From Echinometra lucunter (taxonomy: Eukaryota; Echinodermata; Echinoidea; Camarodonta; Echinometridae), in assembly GCA_029962745.1 (NCBI GenBank), contig CM057154.1, forward strand, positions 24,070,823 through 24,134,822: 64,000 nt of DNA, read 5' to 3'. Position numbers and translations under genes: made by a program. The notes under the pieces were generated by a model that saw only the letters and a program-made list of their open reading frames with translations, was not told the DNA's origin and did not search any database. This document shows positions 21,502-33,000 of this stretch, one piece after another (positions within the stretch are counted from its first letter, which is position 1; the number at the start of each line of letters is the position of its first letter).

Positions 21502-24500
21502 GTGAGTCCCTGTATGCACATGTGCCCCCCCCCCCCCCCCCCCCTGCTAGGCCCTGCATAGCTGTACCTGTCTGAATTCAGACAATAGCCTTTGTGGGCA
21601 TTGGGCAGGCTTAGTCAAGGGTATATCATACATAAAGAAAAGGGAAAAAGATAAGATTTTTAGTTTTCATCCAGGGAGCCCCAGATTTGCAGCTGATGAT
21701 AGTTAAAGAGTTTATGAATCAGGTAAATTAAGTAAGTATTAATAAATCCAACTTGGCTTACACAGATTTTGGTGGTCCTTTTTAAAATTAGTTCAGCAGT
21801 GAATCTTCATCACAGTCCCATGGGGTTGGGCCTAGTGCAGTGAGTACCTGACATAATTGCCTACCTAACAGGATTTCTACCTTTTCCTTCTTATTGCCAT
21901 GCTTCTGAATTCAAGGTATTTTACTCTTTAAAATTTGTTTGATTATTTTAAAGAATCAAGAAACGAATCAATGGAAAAATAAAGGTTACTTTGAACTGGA
22001 TTATGTTGCTGTCTTTTGTTTTGAAATCTTAGTGTTACAACAGTAGCATACTTTGAGCAAGGACAATTGACTGTCTTTTATGTGCAAAATAAATTCTCAT
22101 ACTTCTCTCTGCATTATTCCGATGCTATAGCCTGAAAGTGCTGAAGTGTGCATTGTTGTACCAATTTTTTTTTTTGTCAGATGAGGGGGTGGGGGGGGAG
22201 GGGCACAGTTTGACCCTTTAAAGATCTTGGCCACAAAATTTTGTAGAGCCCCCACAGTTAGGTCGAAAATTCTTTAAACCCATATCATTTTATGATATAA
22301 TGTTGGAAACGGTGCCTTCTTTGAGTAACGTATCTTATATGTCAGTTCCATGTGTAAGCATGTATCTTTGTAAATATAAATATCATACTCTATTCATCCT
22401 GTAGGTGACATTTCACTACAAGTGTAGCAAGTGTGACGAGGAAGGAACTGTAATTGAAGACACCAAGAAGGTGAAGAAACCCATGGAACTCCTGACGGGC
22501 AAATCATTCAAGTTTGAACTCTGGGAGAATGCACTCAAGACCATGCGTGTGGAGGAGGTGTCTGACTTTGTTTGTGAACCAGAGGTAAAGAAAGCTCTTT
22601 CACACACAAAAAAGAAAATGTAAAGAGAATTAACCCATGTATAGCACTGCACCTCATGAATGGGCCATGGGAGACTTCCCATATTTCTAGCTATCTCAAA
22701 CACTCAAACATTCACAAATACATTTCTGTGATTTTTGCGTATTTTTGTCTTTACTATTGTATGAAGGGTGAATTCCCCAACAAGTAATTTATTGCAAAAT
22801 ACAAGAAATTAGTTGAATTTTAAAATTTCAGCTTTTATTGTGGTGCATTTGTACAGATGATCAAAATACCCAAAATACCAAAAGAAAAAACATGTTAACA
22901 ATTTCCATATCTCTGTATATTAGGATATGTAAAGGAAGTGACTTGTATTGCTTCCTCAAATTCCTGATTCTAGCATTTTATTGTACACTTTTAAAAAACA
23001 TAGACTTTCAAAAGCATACAGAAATGGTCATCTTTCAGAGGAGTGATGGGTTAAGATGCAGGGATCATTTATTTTCTCCCATATTAACGTTATTTTTGAC
23101 TGGTAGAGGAGAATCATAGGTGCAAGCTGTATTGATTCCTATATTAATGATCTTCTTTGTTGTCATAGAATCCTGTGGCAAGATGTATTTTATGTACACA
23201 CGTAGGTCTTGTCAGTCATTAATGGGTCTGCACAAACCAGGAAACACCATCTGTAATCTTTATACTCAAGCAAGAGTTAGGAAATTAGTGAATGATTTCT
23301 TTCTAGTGAATGATTTTTTTTTATTCTTCTTTGTTGCCTGTTCAGCACCTTGCATCATACCCACCAGTCGAGGCAAAGCTGCGTGCCTTCCGTCACGGTA
23401 AGAAGATCGAGGAGGAAAAGCACTGCTGCGGCATGGCCCAAGTCCACCAATCTGGTCTAGGCTATGAGGATCTGGACTCCCTGATGAAAGACCCGGTTCC
23501 TCTGAGGTTCACCATGGAAGTAGTCAGCATAGAGGAACCTGGCCAGCATCGTCTGGAAGCCTGGGCCATGAACGATGAGCAGAAGAAGGCTGTCTTGCCC
23601 CAGCTGCGAGAGGAAGGCAATCGTCTCTATCGGGAGGGAGACTATGAGAAGGCAGCGGAGAAGTATGCTGAAGCTCTTGGCTGTCTGGAGAACTTGTTAC
23701 TGCATGAGAAACCAAACAGTGCGGAGTGGCTGGCTTTGGATGGTGAAAAGATTCCATTCCTCCTGAACTTTGCTCAGTGCAAGCTTCATATGAAGGAGTA
23801 TTATCAGGTCATTGAACACACAACTACGGTCTTGGAGAAAGAAGATGGTGAGATTTAACCTGTTGACTTAAAATTCTCTCTTTCTCCAAGTTTAATTCAG
23901 GAATCACTTATATTTCTGTGGACTGTGGGTTAATTTTCAACATTTGCAGTACCTTTTAAGACGTTGATGATATTGACAATAATAGGTAAGAGTCATAATT
24001 CAACCTAAGTTATCGAATTTATTATGATCCTGTTACTTGTTTGTGATAAATTCCAGCAATCTATTCTAAACAGATGCATAGAAAAAGAACCAAAGGGGTA
24101 TTTGAATTACAAACAAAAACTTAATTCAATTTTACTTTGAATTAATATTGATTACTTCGTAAGGAAAATAGATTACATCAGCCAAGAGATTAATTTTGTA
24201 ATTACTCAAACAAACTCAAGGGTGTCCAAAATATTGGGGGGGGGGGGGGGGGTCATAAAAGATAAATACATGCTTTCATGCCCTTTACTATTTTTAAATA
24301 GATACAGGCTGCCCTTTTTTCTAAAGAGCAGACACGAAAGTGTTAGGATTTATGATGTAGCTATAATTAAAGATTCATGACTTTATTCTTATTCACTGCA
24401 CAATGGAATTTGTATAATCTCTTAGATTTAGATATTTCTCTTTAATTCCTATAGGAGTTTTATCTAGTACTAGTTTTATCCCTCTTGAATGTCTGTTTTC

Positions 24501-24720
24501 ATTAAAAAATGCAGACAACGTGAAGGCACTCTACCGGAGAGCAAAGGCCCATTCTGCCTGCTGGAACTTCCGAGAGGCCCGACAGGACTTTGCCGAAGCC
24601 CTGAAGCTGGATCCCAAACTGGGGGCAGCGATACGCAAAGAGCTGGCCTCCATAGAGGAGGCAGAGAAAGCCAAGGATGCAGAAGACAAGGCCAAGCTTC
24701 AAGGTCTCTTTGCCCAGTGA
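21403..24720 (+). CDS. AIP: Aryl-hydrocarbon receptor-interacting protein, FKBP-like plus TPR co-chaperone
   Basis: Cytosolic HSP90 co-chaperone that in vertebrates binds the aryl-hydrocarbon receptor, PDE4 and mitochondrial import clients. Exons: 21403-21501, 22405-22584, 23346-23847, 24515-24720; GT-AG throughout, 987 nt, 328 aa (human protein 330 aa). Residues about 20-155 are the FKBP-type fold with the family hallmarks PDGTKVTFHY, PMELLTGKSFK, LWE and KHCCGMAQ. TPR helices follow: about 178-211 (EEGNRLYREGDYEKAAEKYA), 229-262 and 263-296 (VKALYRRAKAHSACWNFREA). The tail LQGLFAQ corresponds to the final helix of vertebrate AIP. ATG 21403 aligns with the usual start. An in-frame upstream ATG at 21352 would add 17 residues but lies close to or before the likely transcription start. 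AIPL1 is less likely, since that paralogue is vertebrate. Confidence 0.95.
21502..22404. other. AIP intron 1, nothing recognised
   Basis: Contains poly-C (21526-21544) and G-rich (22187-22203) runs only. Confidence 0.4.
22405..22584 (+). CDS. AIP: AIP exon 2 (FKBP-like core)
   Basis: Residues 34-93, VTFHYKCSKCDEEGTVIEDT to VSDFVCEPE. A CxxC pair (KCSKCDEE) lies in the first strand-loop and is not usual in vertebrate AIP. Acceptor CATCCTGTAG, donor GAG|GTAAAG. Confidence 0.95.
22585..23345. other. AIP intron 2, nothing recognised
   Basis: AT-rich, no repeat ends seen. Confidence 0.4.
23346..23847 (+). CDS. AIP: AIP exon 3 (end of FKBP fold, TPR1-2)
   Basis: Residues 94-260 plus one base. 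Contains KHCCGMAQ, the linker AWAMNDEQKK, TPR1 and most of TPR2 (FLLNFAQCKLHMKEYYQVIE). Acceptor CTGTTCAG, donor GATG|GTGAGA. Confidence 0.96.
23848..24514. other. AIP intron 3, nothing recognised
   Basis: Contains a G run at 24235-24252. Confidence 0.4.
24515..24720 (+). CDS. AIP: AIP exon 4 (TPR3 and C-terminal helix)
   Basis: Residues 261-328, ending KAKLQGLFAQ and TGA. The Lys/Arg residues of VKALYRRAKAH fit the carboxylate clamp that binds HSP90 tails. The stop codon is also the first triplet of a diverged tandem repeat in the 3' flank. Confidence 0.95.
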
Positions 24721-25230
24721 AGATGGAGGAATTGAGGTGATGAACTAGCCTTATCATTGGACAGTAGAAATGTTCAAGCCCCTAAAATGGCTGTGGCATT
24801 CTAGGAGGAGTTCTCATAACGATAATCTCTGCTAGTAAGATGCATGAGTAAAGTTTGCACAGCAAAGGCTGTGGGACCATTAAGATACCCATAGTGATGT
24901 TAGCAAAGATCTCCAACCCGACCTAGCCATTACCATGGACATTCTGGCCACGCGTCATGTTGTTTTAATGCAGTCATGGTATACCAGTGAAGCTGGTATC
25001 AAGGTGATGAGTGGGACTTGTCGTCATTGGATAATTAGCAATGTTTGTCATGCTGGTGCATTCTACCTTGCATGCTCATAGCAATTGTCATAACTAGTGA
25101 AACGCAATGAGTTAAGTTTTCATGCCAAAGGTATTATCAGGCGACCTGCAGCGATTTAAAAGAAAAGATATCAGCCTAATCAAGCTATTATCATTGATAC
25201 TCTTGACTGTTTTCTTAGGTCGTCAAGAAG
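24718..25230 (+). repeat. Diverged tandem duplication in the AIP 3' flank
   Basis: Unit 1 begins at the AIP stop codon (TGAAGATGG...GAGGTGATGA) and unit 2 at about 24987 (TGAAGCTGG...AAGGTGATGA). The match is spread over about 240 bp with many substitutions (TCATTGGACAGTAG / TCATTGGATAATTAG; GGCATTCTA / TGCATTCTA). Confidence 0.6.
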
Positions 25231-27998
25231 TCATATAAGAACACCAAATGGGACAACACATCAGCTGCAAATAAGAGGCTAGGCATTAGGCCTTGAATAC
25301 ATTTAATAGTTGATGTATTTGCATTTAACAACATCTAGTGATATTCGACTGTTTTAGTATGGCCACCCTCAGCCCAAGTTTCTGCTGCCCTTGCCCCACT
25401 GTCTTTGCTACAAATCAATTGTTTTTTTGAGATTCCCACCAATCATCCAAGGATACAGGCCTGCTGACTTGGTCACAAACTTTGGATTATTTGATTGTAA
25501 GATCAGTGCTCTTTCTACATCCGATACACATTATTATTTTTAAAAAATGATTCTTAAGAATTCTGTACGTTTATGTGGGTATTGTTTGTAATATTGTGAC
25601 CTTCTTCCTGTATGAGGTATTTAGCAAAGTCTTGCCATAGTTTGATACAACTGAACTTCGCTTAGTTGTGATTTGAATATTGTGTATGACAGCTGTGCTC
25701 AAAGATAAGATGAATGCATACTGTATTTCTTCACTCTTATTCATATCCTTTTTTCCATACTGGTAGTCATCTTGTGCTAATTCATAAAAACATGAGAGTA
25801 CAACTCCACCATTTCATGAACTGAAAATTGAACCTCAAGATTAATGTAATTGAACTAATGATTGCACTAAATCATTTTTACATGTTACAAACACTTAGTA
25901 GAAATGTTTGCTTCCTGCTTGAGTGTTCAGTTTTAAATGCATAAATGCTTAGTAATCATCTTTATTGTTATGTTTGATATATACATATATGTACTGTACA
26001 TCATAAAGTCAACAAGTGCCAAAGTTATTAATATTTTCACTTTATAGGGAGGGGGAGGGGTGATATTATTGCTGTTGACATCCATAGATTTGAAAATTCA
26101 GATGTCTCAATAGAAAAAAAAAATGAAATAACCCTAGAATGCAGTTGTAAAAATTTATAAACCTTTTTTTAACAAAAAAAAAAAATCACCATCTGGAAAG
26201 GGGTATATGGATGAAAGCAATGCAGAAGTGACAACACTGTAATCGCCTTGACAGTAGTGATGATATTGATATTGATATTAATATATCACTTTCATTACAA
26301 ATGAATGAAAATCTTGTTTAAGAATTATTGTAGGGATAGTTGATCTACTGTCATGTCACAAAGTCTAGAATGTTTCTTACTGTTATGCATATATTGTATC
26401 CTTTCCATTTTTTCCAATGCATCATGAGGATGGTGATGTTTAGCAACAAATTGACCTATAGATGCCCAGCATATCTTTTACTCCTTAATGTTTCTATTTG
26501 GACCAAAATCTTTTATTTTTTCATTCATTTACAACTACCCAGAAGTAATTGTAATTTTCTATTTGTCAGGTTCTTTTGATGAGCCTCAATAAGAGTGACA
26601 CGTTTGTCCGTCCATGAGATTGATCATTTTGTGGATTCTAGTTTAAGTAGACGACCAGGGCAAGCATATTTTATTGAATTTCAACTTCTTTAGTGATGCC
26701 GTTCTTATGGAAACATGAACTAGCACAGCTCATTTCATTACCTATCTTTAACAGGCCTTCAAACTTTCAAAAAATTTGTCAAATGTCTGCCTGTGACCAG
26801 CCAATGAAACTTGATGCAGAGTTTAAGTTTTTTGCTCAAATTTCTTGCGTGAACTCACACTTACGTATACACACACGCACTTACTCGCCCAAGCAGACCC
26901 CCACACACATATAATTCTTTTATTTTGCGAGCGAGTGAAAAATAACCACTATTTCGGTTTTTAAGAGCATTTGCTAATGAAAAATCCACTATATGACCGT
27001 CGTTTAAGATATTTTTGGGGGAAAATTTTATCAACTTATTAATTACAGTATCATTTTTCCTTAAAATGAGGAGGGATATTTGTACACGCCATCCCCCCCT
27101 CTCCAAAAATTTTTTTTTTGGGGGGGGGGATATATCCTAATCCTAATGAATTAGTCTAATTTACATGCAAAGTCATTGAGGTTTTGAGTGGTAAAATGGC
27201 CGTTTTCACCCGTGCGTCTGCTTTGAGTGTTTATATGATGCTTAATAGCCAATGAGATATCCAGATTCTTTTCATGCATATCAGTGACTAGTACCAGCTG
27301 TAAACAATTTTTTTTTTCATGAATGTGATTGGTACAATTTAAGGCTGCTGCACATGATATGATATGACTATGACCATATTCTGGAAATAATTGCTTTTAA
27401 AAAAAAGCATTGAATATTATAATTGAAACAACCAACGGTACCATCGAAATTCTGTATAATTGTAGGAATACTAAAATGAAATTGTATATTGTGCGATTGG
27501 CTCTACAGACTTGATGTGAATCTTCATTTGAGCCATTACTTGTTAACTTGTGATTGTGTAAAATGATCAAGACTTATGGAATTTACTTTGAAGCTTCAAT
27601 TAGAATTCTGTAATTCCTACTCTTGTATGTTTGACTGCTGACAAATAATTATTGGCAGCCTGCAAACTAGTATATTCCTAGGTGCTAGTTGATGGACATT
27701 TCATTTTAATCATTTGCAAAAGAACAAAAACATGTATGTGTGCTATGCTTGTTTGTGTTTGCTTGAGCATAAATGACATGCAATATTATCGTTTATTGTG
27801 AAAATGAATTGGTATTCACCTGTGAAATAGGCATGTAAATTATTTTGTGCTATTTGTCCTACTAGTATTTGTTTTAATATTTCCGAACATTGAAATAGGC
27901 CATTGTTATGGCCATATTCCCTGTGCAGGGAATTTTTATAATGAGTTGTAAAAATTGTAAAATAGATGTACATGAATGTTTAGCCAAATATCTGAAAC

Positions 27999-28004
27999 AA
28001 TAAA
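27999..28004 (+). terminator. Possible AIP polyadenylation signal
   Basis: AATAAA about 3.3 kb past the AIP stop. No AATAAA was noticed nearer on a visual scan, so either the 3' UTR is long or a variant signal is used. Confidence 0.25.
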
Positions 28005-28545
28005 CAGCTTATGATATGTATGAACTTCTATAAATTCTCATTGCATGTCTTAGTTAGACTCACAGAAGTATGGAAATATAAAAAAGAACCGTGCTCTTTG
28101 GTATAACAGAGAGTAATGGTACCAGTATACTATTTCAAGGCAAAGAGGTTTACAAGTTTACAAATTTTCAATTAGGAATTTACTCGGAAAGAAGGCACAT
28201 GATAATTGGAAATGCATTGTATATCATATTAGGGCAAGTCCAAAACTTTTTTCGCTATTAAGTACTGACTATGCCTGAGAATTTAGTATGTCTGCTAAAA
28301 GTGTCACACTGATACCTTAACCTACAACCTGAATGAAACAACATCTTACTGATATTTTTGTAAATTTTTGTTGGAGGGGGTTTGGGGGATGATGTGATAT
28401 TTTGTTAGGTTAGTTTGTTTTGCATTTCCATAACACATAACATATGGCTGTATGGGATATACTACGCCAGGATGTTTGTAATATTAGAATATTGATTAGG
28501 AAGGGGGTTCATGTCAGTATTCAAATAGAGAAGAAGAGAGTGTGT

Positions 28546-28640
28546 GTTTGTAAGAGAGAGAGGGGGAGAGAGAGGGAGAGAGAGAAAGAGAAAGAGAGAT
28601 GGAGAGAGAGGGGGGAGAAAGGGGGAGAGAGAGTGCAGGT
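28546..28640. repeat. GA-rich microsatellite
   Basis: Imperfect (GA)n / (GGGA)n run upstream of TPMT. Confidence 0.85.
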
Positions 28641-28983
28641 AAAGTGCCATTTGACGGAGGAATAAGTATCCACCATTGCCTTCTGCATAGTGCAGTTTAT
28701 TGCAAGTAATTCAATGTAAAAATACATGTATAGAATTTGACTTGACACACACCCTTTCAAATTCAAAATCTATTTAAATTTGCCTTAATTTGTGGACTAA
28801 AAATGTTTCCTTTCACAGCAATTCATAATCTTTATTTCCAACTAATCTTTGCAGAGAGACTAATCAGTCATGACATACATCTGCTGAAATAGTAGACTAT
28901 TATTGTTCACTGACCCAGTCAATAGTCTGAACTATACTATTTGCATTGCACCATTGCATTGCAATAATGAACTTGATGCCGTG

Positions 28984-28991
28984 TATAAATA
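28984..28991 (+). promoter_or_regulatory. Candidate TATA box of the TPMT gene
   Basis: TATAAATA, followed about 30 bases later by TTTCAGTAA (initiator-like A near 29016). A clean donor CAAAG|GTATGC closes a leader exon at 29095. Inferred from spacing only. Confidence 0.5.
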
Positions 28992-29015
28992 AAGCAGCAG
29001 AACTGAGGCTCTTTC

Positions 29016-29895
29016 AGTAACCAGTTCCTATCAGCTGTATGAGGATCACTCGATGCTCACTCCTGTGAATTTGCATACTGCACCTCTCTGCAAAGGTATG
29101 CGTGGACTGTGCTATGTGGTTCAATATTTTATGTCATATTATTGAAGCATATTGATGTACTGCATACATTGCCACTGAGATTGTGATGCAATTTTGAAGT
29201 AATGCAAATGAAATGAAAGAAATCAATGAAAGTGTAATGAATGAATGAATAAAATCATATTGCAGTTGCAACTTTACCTTTATGATATTCAGAGACAGAT
29301 TTTGAAACAAATGCATTTATGTGAATTTAGAAGTACAAGCCGATCATATTACTAGCTGTGATCTGTTTAAAGGGCTTGCATGAACAAACTACTAGAATCA
29401 GTAAAATCAGCCAATATGAGCTTATTTGGAAATATGATTCATATGATCTACAATTACTTCAAATGAATATAATCATTGGAATTATTCTCTGAAAGGATTT
29501 ATTCAATAACATAATGTAATTCTACTTCTACGCTGCTTCTCATCAAAGCCTGTTTAGCAACTGGATGGGGGTAATATACTATAGTTTTTTTAGTTCAGCA
29601 GTAATTTTTTAAAAGAGAATTGTAGGAGGTGAGAGAGGGAGAGACAGTATCATATGTTTAATGTAAGCTCATATTTTTTAATTATTAAGATTATATTGAG
29701 CCACTAGAATGTATGAAACATTCAATTTTTTCATTTATTTCGAGTCTATGCAGAATCACTATGTTAAGTGATTTGTTTGATAAATCTATATATCTATACT
29801 GTAAAGAATAATTAATGTATATTTGTGTAAACTTCCTTTATACTTTGAATCTTTACAGGCATAACTATTTGACTGCTGATAGGTACGTGTAAAAC
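29016..29895 (+). other. Inferred TPMT 5' leader: leader exon, intron, leader part of exon 1
   Basis: Leader exon about 29016-29095, donor CAAAG|GTATGC; acceptor TCTTTACAG before 29859; 37 untranslated bases then precede ATG 29896. The leader exon holds ATG 29039 opening a 9-codon reading frame that stops at 29068, and a second ATG (CGATGC) whose frame crosses the splice and stops before the main start. If correct, TPMT translation would be damped by upstream ORFs. Confidence 0.45.
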
Positions 29896-30023
29896 ATGGC
29901 TGACTGTGAAGAACATGAATGCAGTAGTGATCATGTGACCGCTGGACGTCAAGCCGTGGAGCAGGAATGGAAGGCTGAATGGTATGATGGAGGCTGTAAA
30001 GATGCGAACAGAGAGGTCAGCAA
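29896..30023 (+). CDS. TPMT: TPMT exon 1
   Basis: Residues 1-42 plus two bases. The N-terminus MADCEEHECSSDHVTAG is acidic with Cys and His; then EWKAEWYDGG, the substrate-entry helix with two Trp as in vertebrate TPMT. Donor AA|GTAAGT. Confidence 0.92.
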
Positions 30024-33000
30024 GTAAGTTATGGATTAGATCAGTTTGATTTTATTAAAGAGGGGTAGATTAGGGATTCTGTGAAAAAAAAAAAGGTGAG
30101 GGAGGGCATAGAATAACGAAAATTTCTCACAAGAAAAATTTTTAAAAAGTAAAATGAAATTTGACCTAATGAATATCTGTTCTAAAGACACTCATACCTT
30201 TGATGTTAATTTATGTTCACAATGTCATAATATTTTGTAACGTAATATATGAGACACAAAAAATATCCAGCTTTGTCCATGTATGTATGTCACACAATTG
30301 GAGTAAAAATGAACTCTAGCTGATCTTTCTGGTTAAACACTCAAATTACACTGATAACTTGGGCATTTTGTACACCATTTCAGCTAGTACTTGGAATGAT
30401 CTTTATACATGTGTATGTTTATATGTATACCTGTAGATATATATATATACATATCGTTTGAATAAATACATGTATCTGTCATCTATTCCATTGCTTTAAG
30501 ATTCAATATCAAATGATTTCAGGTGGTTGAAGGAACACATCAAAAAGTTGACTGGAGGAAAGACTAAGTGTCGGATCCTAGTGCCAATGTGTGGTGCTAC
30601 TAGGGATATGCAATGGTAAGTGAACACATAGCCATAAACTTCCCTTCATTCACATCATTCTGCTCCCGGATTCTGCTATAGTAATCCTTTTGTGCCTTTT
30701 CCAAAGAAAAAGTCACTATTCCAATCCAGTCACTGTTTTTTTTTTTTTTCATTGAATCTTCGTCCCATTCATGACTATACGCAACAAAGTACTCTCTGGA
30801 AATCATTGCTAAAACCTTTAAATTCATTTTTATGCCTCCGCCCACCGTAGGTGGTTGCCGGAGGCATTATGTTTTCGGGTCGTCCGTCCGTCCGGCTGTC
30901 CGTCCGTCCGTCCGTCCGTACGTCCGTCCGTACGTCCGTCCGTCCGTCCCGTTTTCGTTCTCGCGATAACTTAAGAACCGTTTGATGGATCAACTTCAAA
31001 CTTGGCTCATGTATGCATATGGGAGGGACAATGATCTGATTAGATTTTGGGGACTCAAGGTCAAAGGTCAAGGTCATAGAAGTAATAATACACATAAAAA
31101 TGGCTCGTTCTCGCGATAACTTAGGAACCATTTGACAGATTGGCGTCAAACTTGGCTCATGTATGCACATGGAAGGGACAATGATCTGATTAGATTTTGG
31201 GGTCACAAGGTCAAAGGTCAAAGGTCACAGAGGTCATTATGTACATAGAAATGGTTTGTTTTCACCATAACTCAACAACCATTTGACCGATCAACCTCAA
31301 ACTTGGCACAGGTATGCATATGGGAGGGACAATCATCTGATTAGATTTTGGAGTCTCAAGGTCAAAGGTCAAAGGTCATAGAGGTCATTATGTACATAGA
31401 AATGGTTCGTTCTTGTGATAACTCAGTAACCATTTGATGGTTCAACAAGCTTGGCTCATGTATGCATATGGAAAGGGCAATGCTCTCATTAGATTTGGAG
31501 GTCACAAGGGCAAAGGTCAAGGTCAAAGATGTCATTGTATAAATGAAAATAAAGCAACATGAAGTGCCATTTATTTCTGATCTGGTAATGGCGGAGGCAT
31601 AAAGTTCGACCACGCGTGGTCGAAGATTCATCTAGTTTCTTGATGTCTTTTTCTTTGTTTTCTAGGTTGATAGATGAGGGCCATGAAGTCATTGGACTGG
31701 AGCTAGTGGATAAAGCCTTACATCTTTTTCTCGATCGACACCGGATTAATTACGCCGCATCTGATGTATGCAGTGTCAATGATGGCAAATGCTACAAGGT
31801 AAGTTTACACTCTGACCAGAATAAAAGAATAGTGACTTTTGAAAACTAAGAGAAGAAAATTATCACCTTGATATTGTTAGGGAAGATGATTTTTTTCACC
31901 TATTCTTCCAAGAATATGTGACAGTAGAAACTGTGATAATTTTCATGGCTTTTGTACATGCAAATTACAGATCTGATTGTCACATTATTCAAATTTCCCA
32001 AACTCACAGAGCGATGTCTCTGAAGAAAATATTTCTTTAAAGATTTCTGAAGTTTCAGTCTCTGTAACAAGAGAGTCTTCAAGCCATTTTGTCTTGCTAT
32101 TAAACTTTTCTTAGTACTCCAAATAAAATCAATGTAGCTAGGATATCAAAGTTTCCTGAATTTGCTTCTCTTTACAGAGTAAAGATAAAAAGCTCACTCT
32201 GTACAGATGCAATATCTTTGAGATGGACATGTGAGTATTCATATTTCCAACAGTGTGCACCAAGGCCCTACGCAGGAATTTTTTCCTGGGGGGCAAGGAT
32301 ATATTTAATATTTGAGAGAATACATAGCAAGGGAGCAAAGCCACCGAGCAGGATCTTTTGCATTTTTAGAATTTGAATTGAGCGATCTGGTGCACATTTT
32401 TGGGTGGAATTTGGGGAAATTCTAAACAAAAAAAGGTAAGGAAAAATAGAAAAAAGTGGGGTTTTGAAGATTTCTTGGGGGGGGGGGGGGGAACTGCCCC
32501 CTGCCCCCGGCCCCCCCCCCCCCATGTGCGTACGGTCATGGTGTGCACCTTCTGCAGTTTTTTATGTACATTTTCAGAATCATAAGAATTTGGTAATTAT
32601 GCCTACTTTGAAATAGGAACAGAATTATACACTCTTATGAAAAAGACTGTGATATTATTTTTATCTGTGCCAAATTTTTCAAGAATGAAGCTTTCAGTCA
32701 TTAAGATCAGTAGGTTTTATAACTCCATTTATATAAAGTTCTTTTATCTCTTTTAACCCATGAAATACTAAGCCCAGGATAACCTATTTTAGGGTCTATG
32801 GAAAATGCATGTAATATTGAATTCAAATTGTAATCGGCAGGTTAATACATGTAGATCTCCATGGCTACACATAATGCATTACTTGAGAATACATATAAAA
32901 ATATGTTGATAACCCAGATATAGCAGTTTATCATCCTCATAAGCTCTACATTGCCATTCCTCCAGTCATTAGCTTTTCATATATACACCAATATGTGCAC

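Larger units (their letters stand above)
25231..28983. other. AIP 3' flank / intergenic, no gene
   Basis: AT-rich with a GA-rich run (28546-28640). No coding or repeat boundary recognised. Confidence 0.4.
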
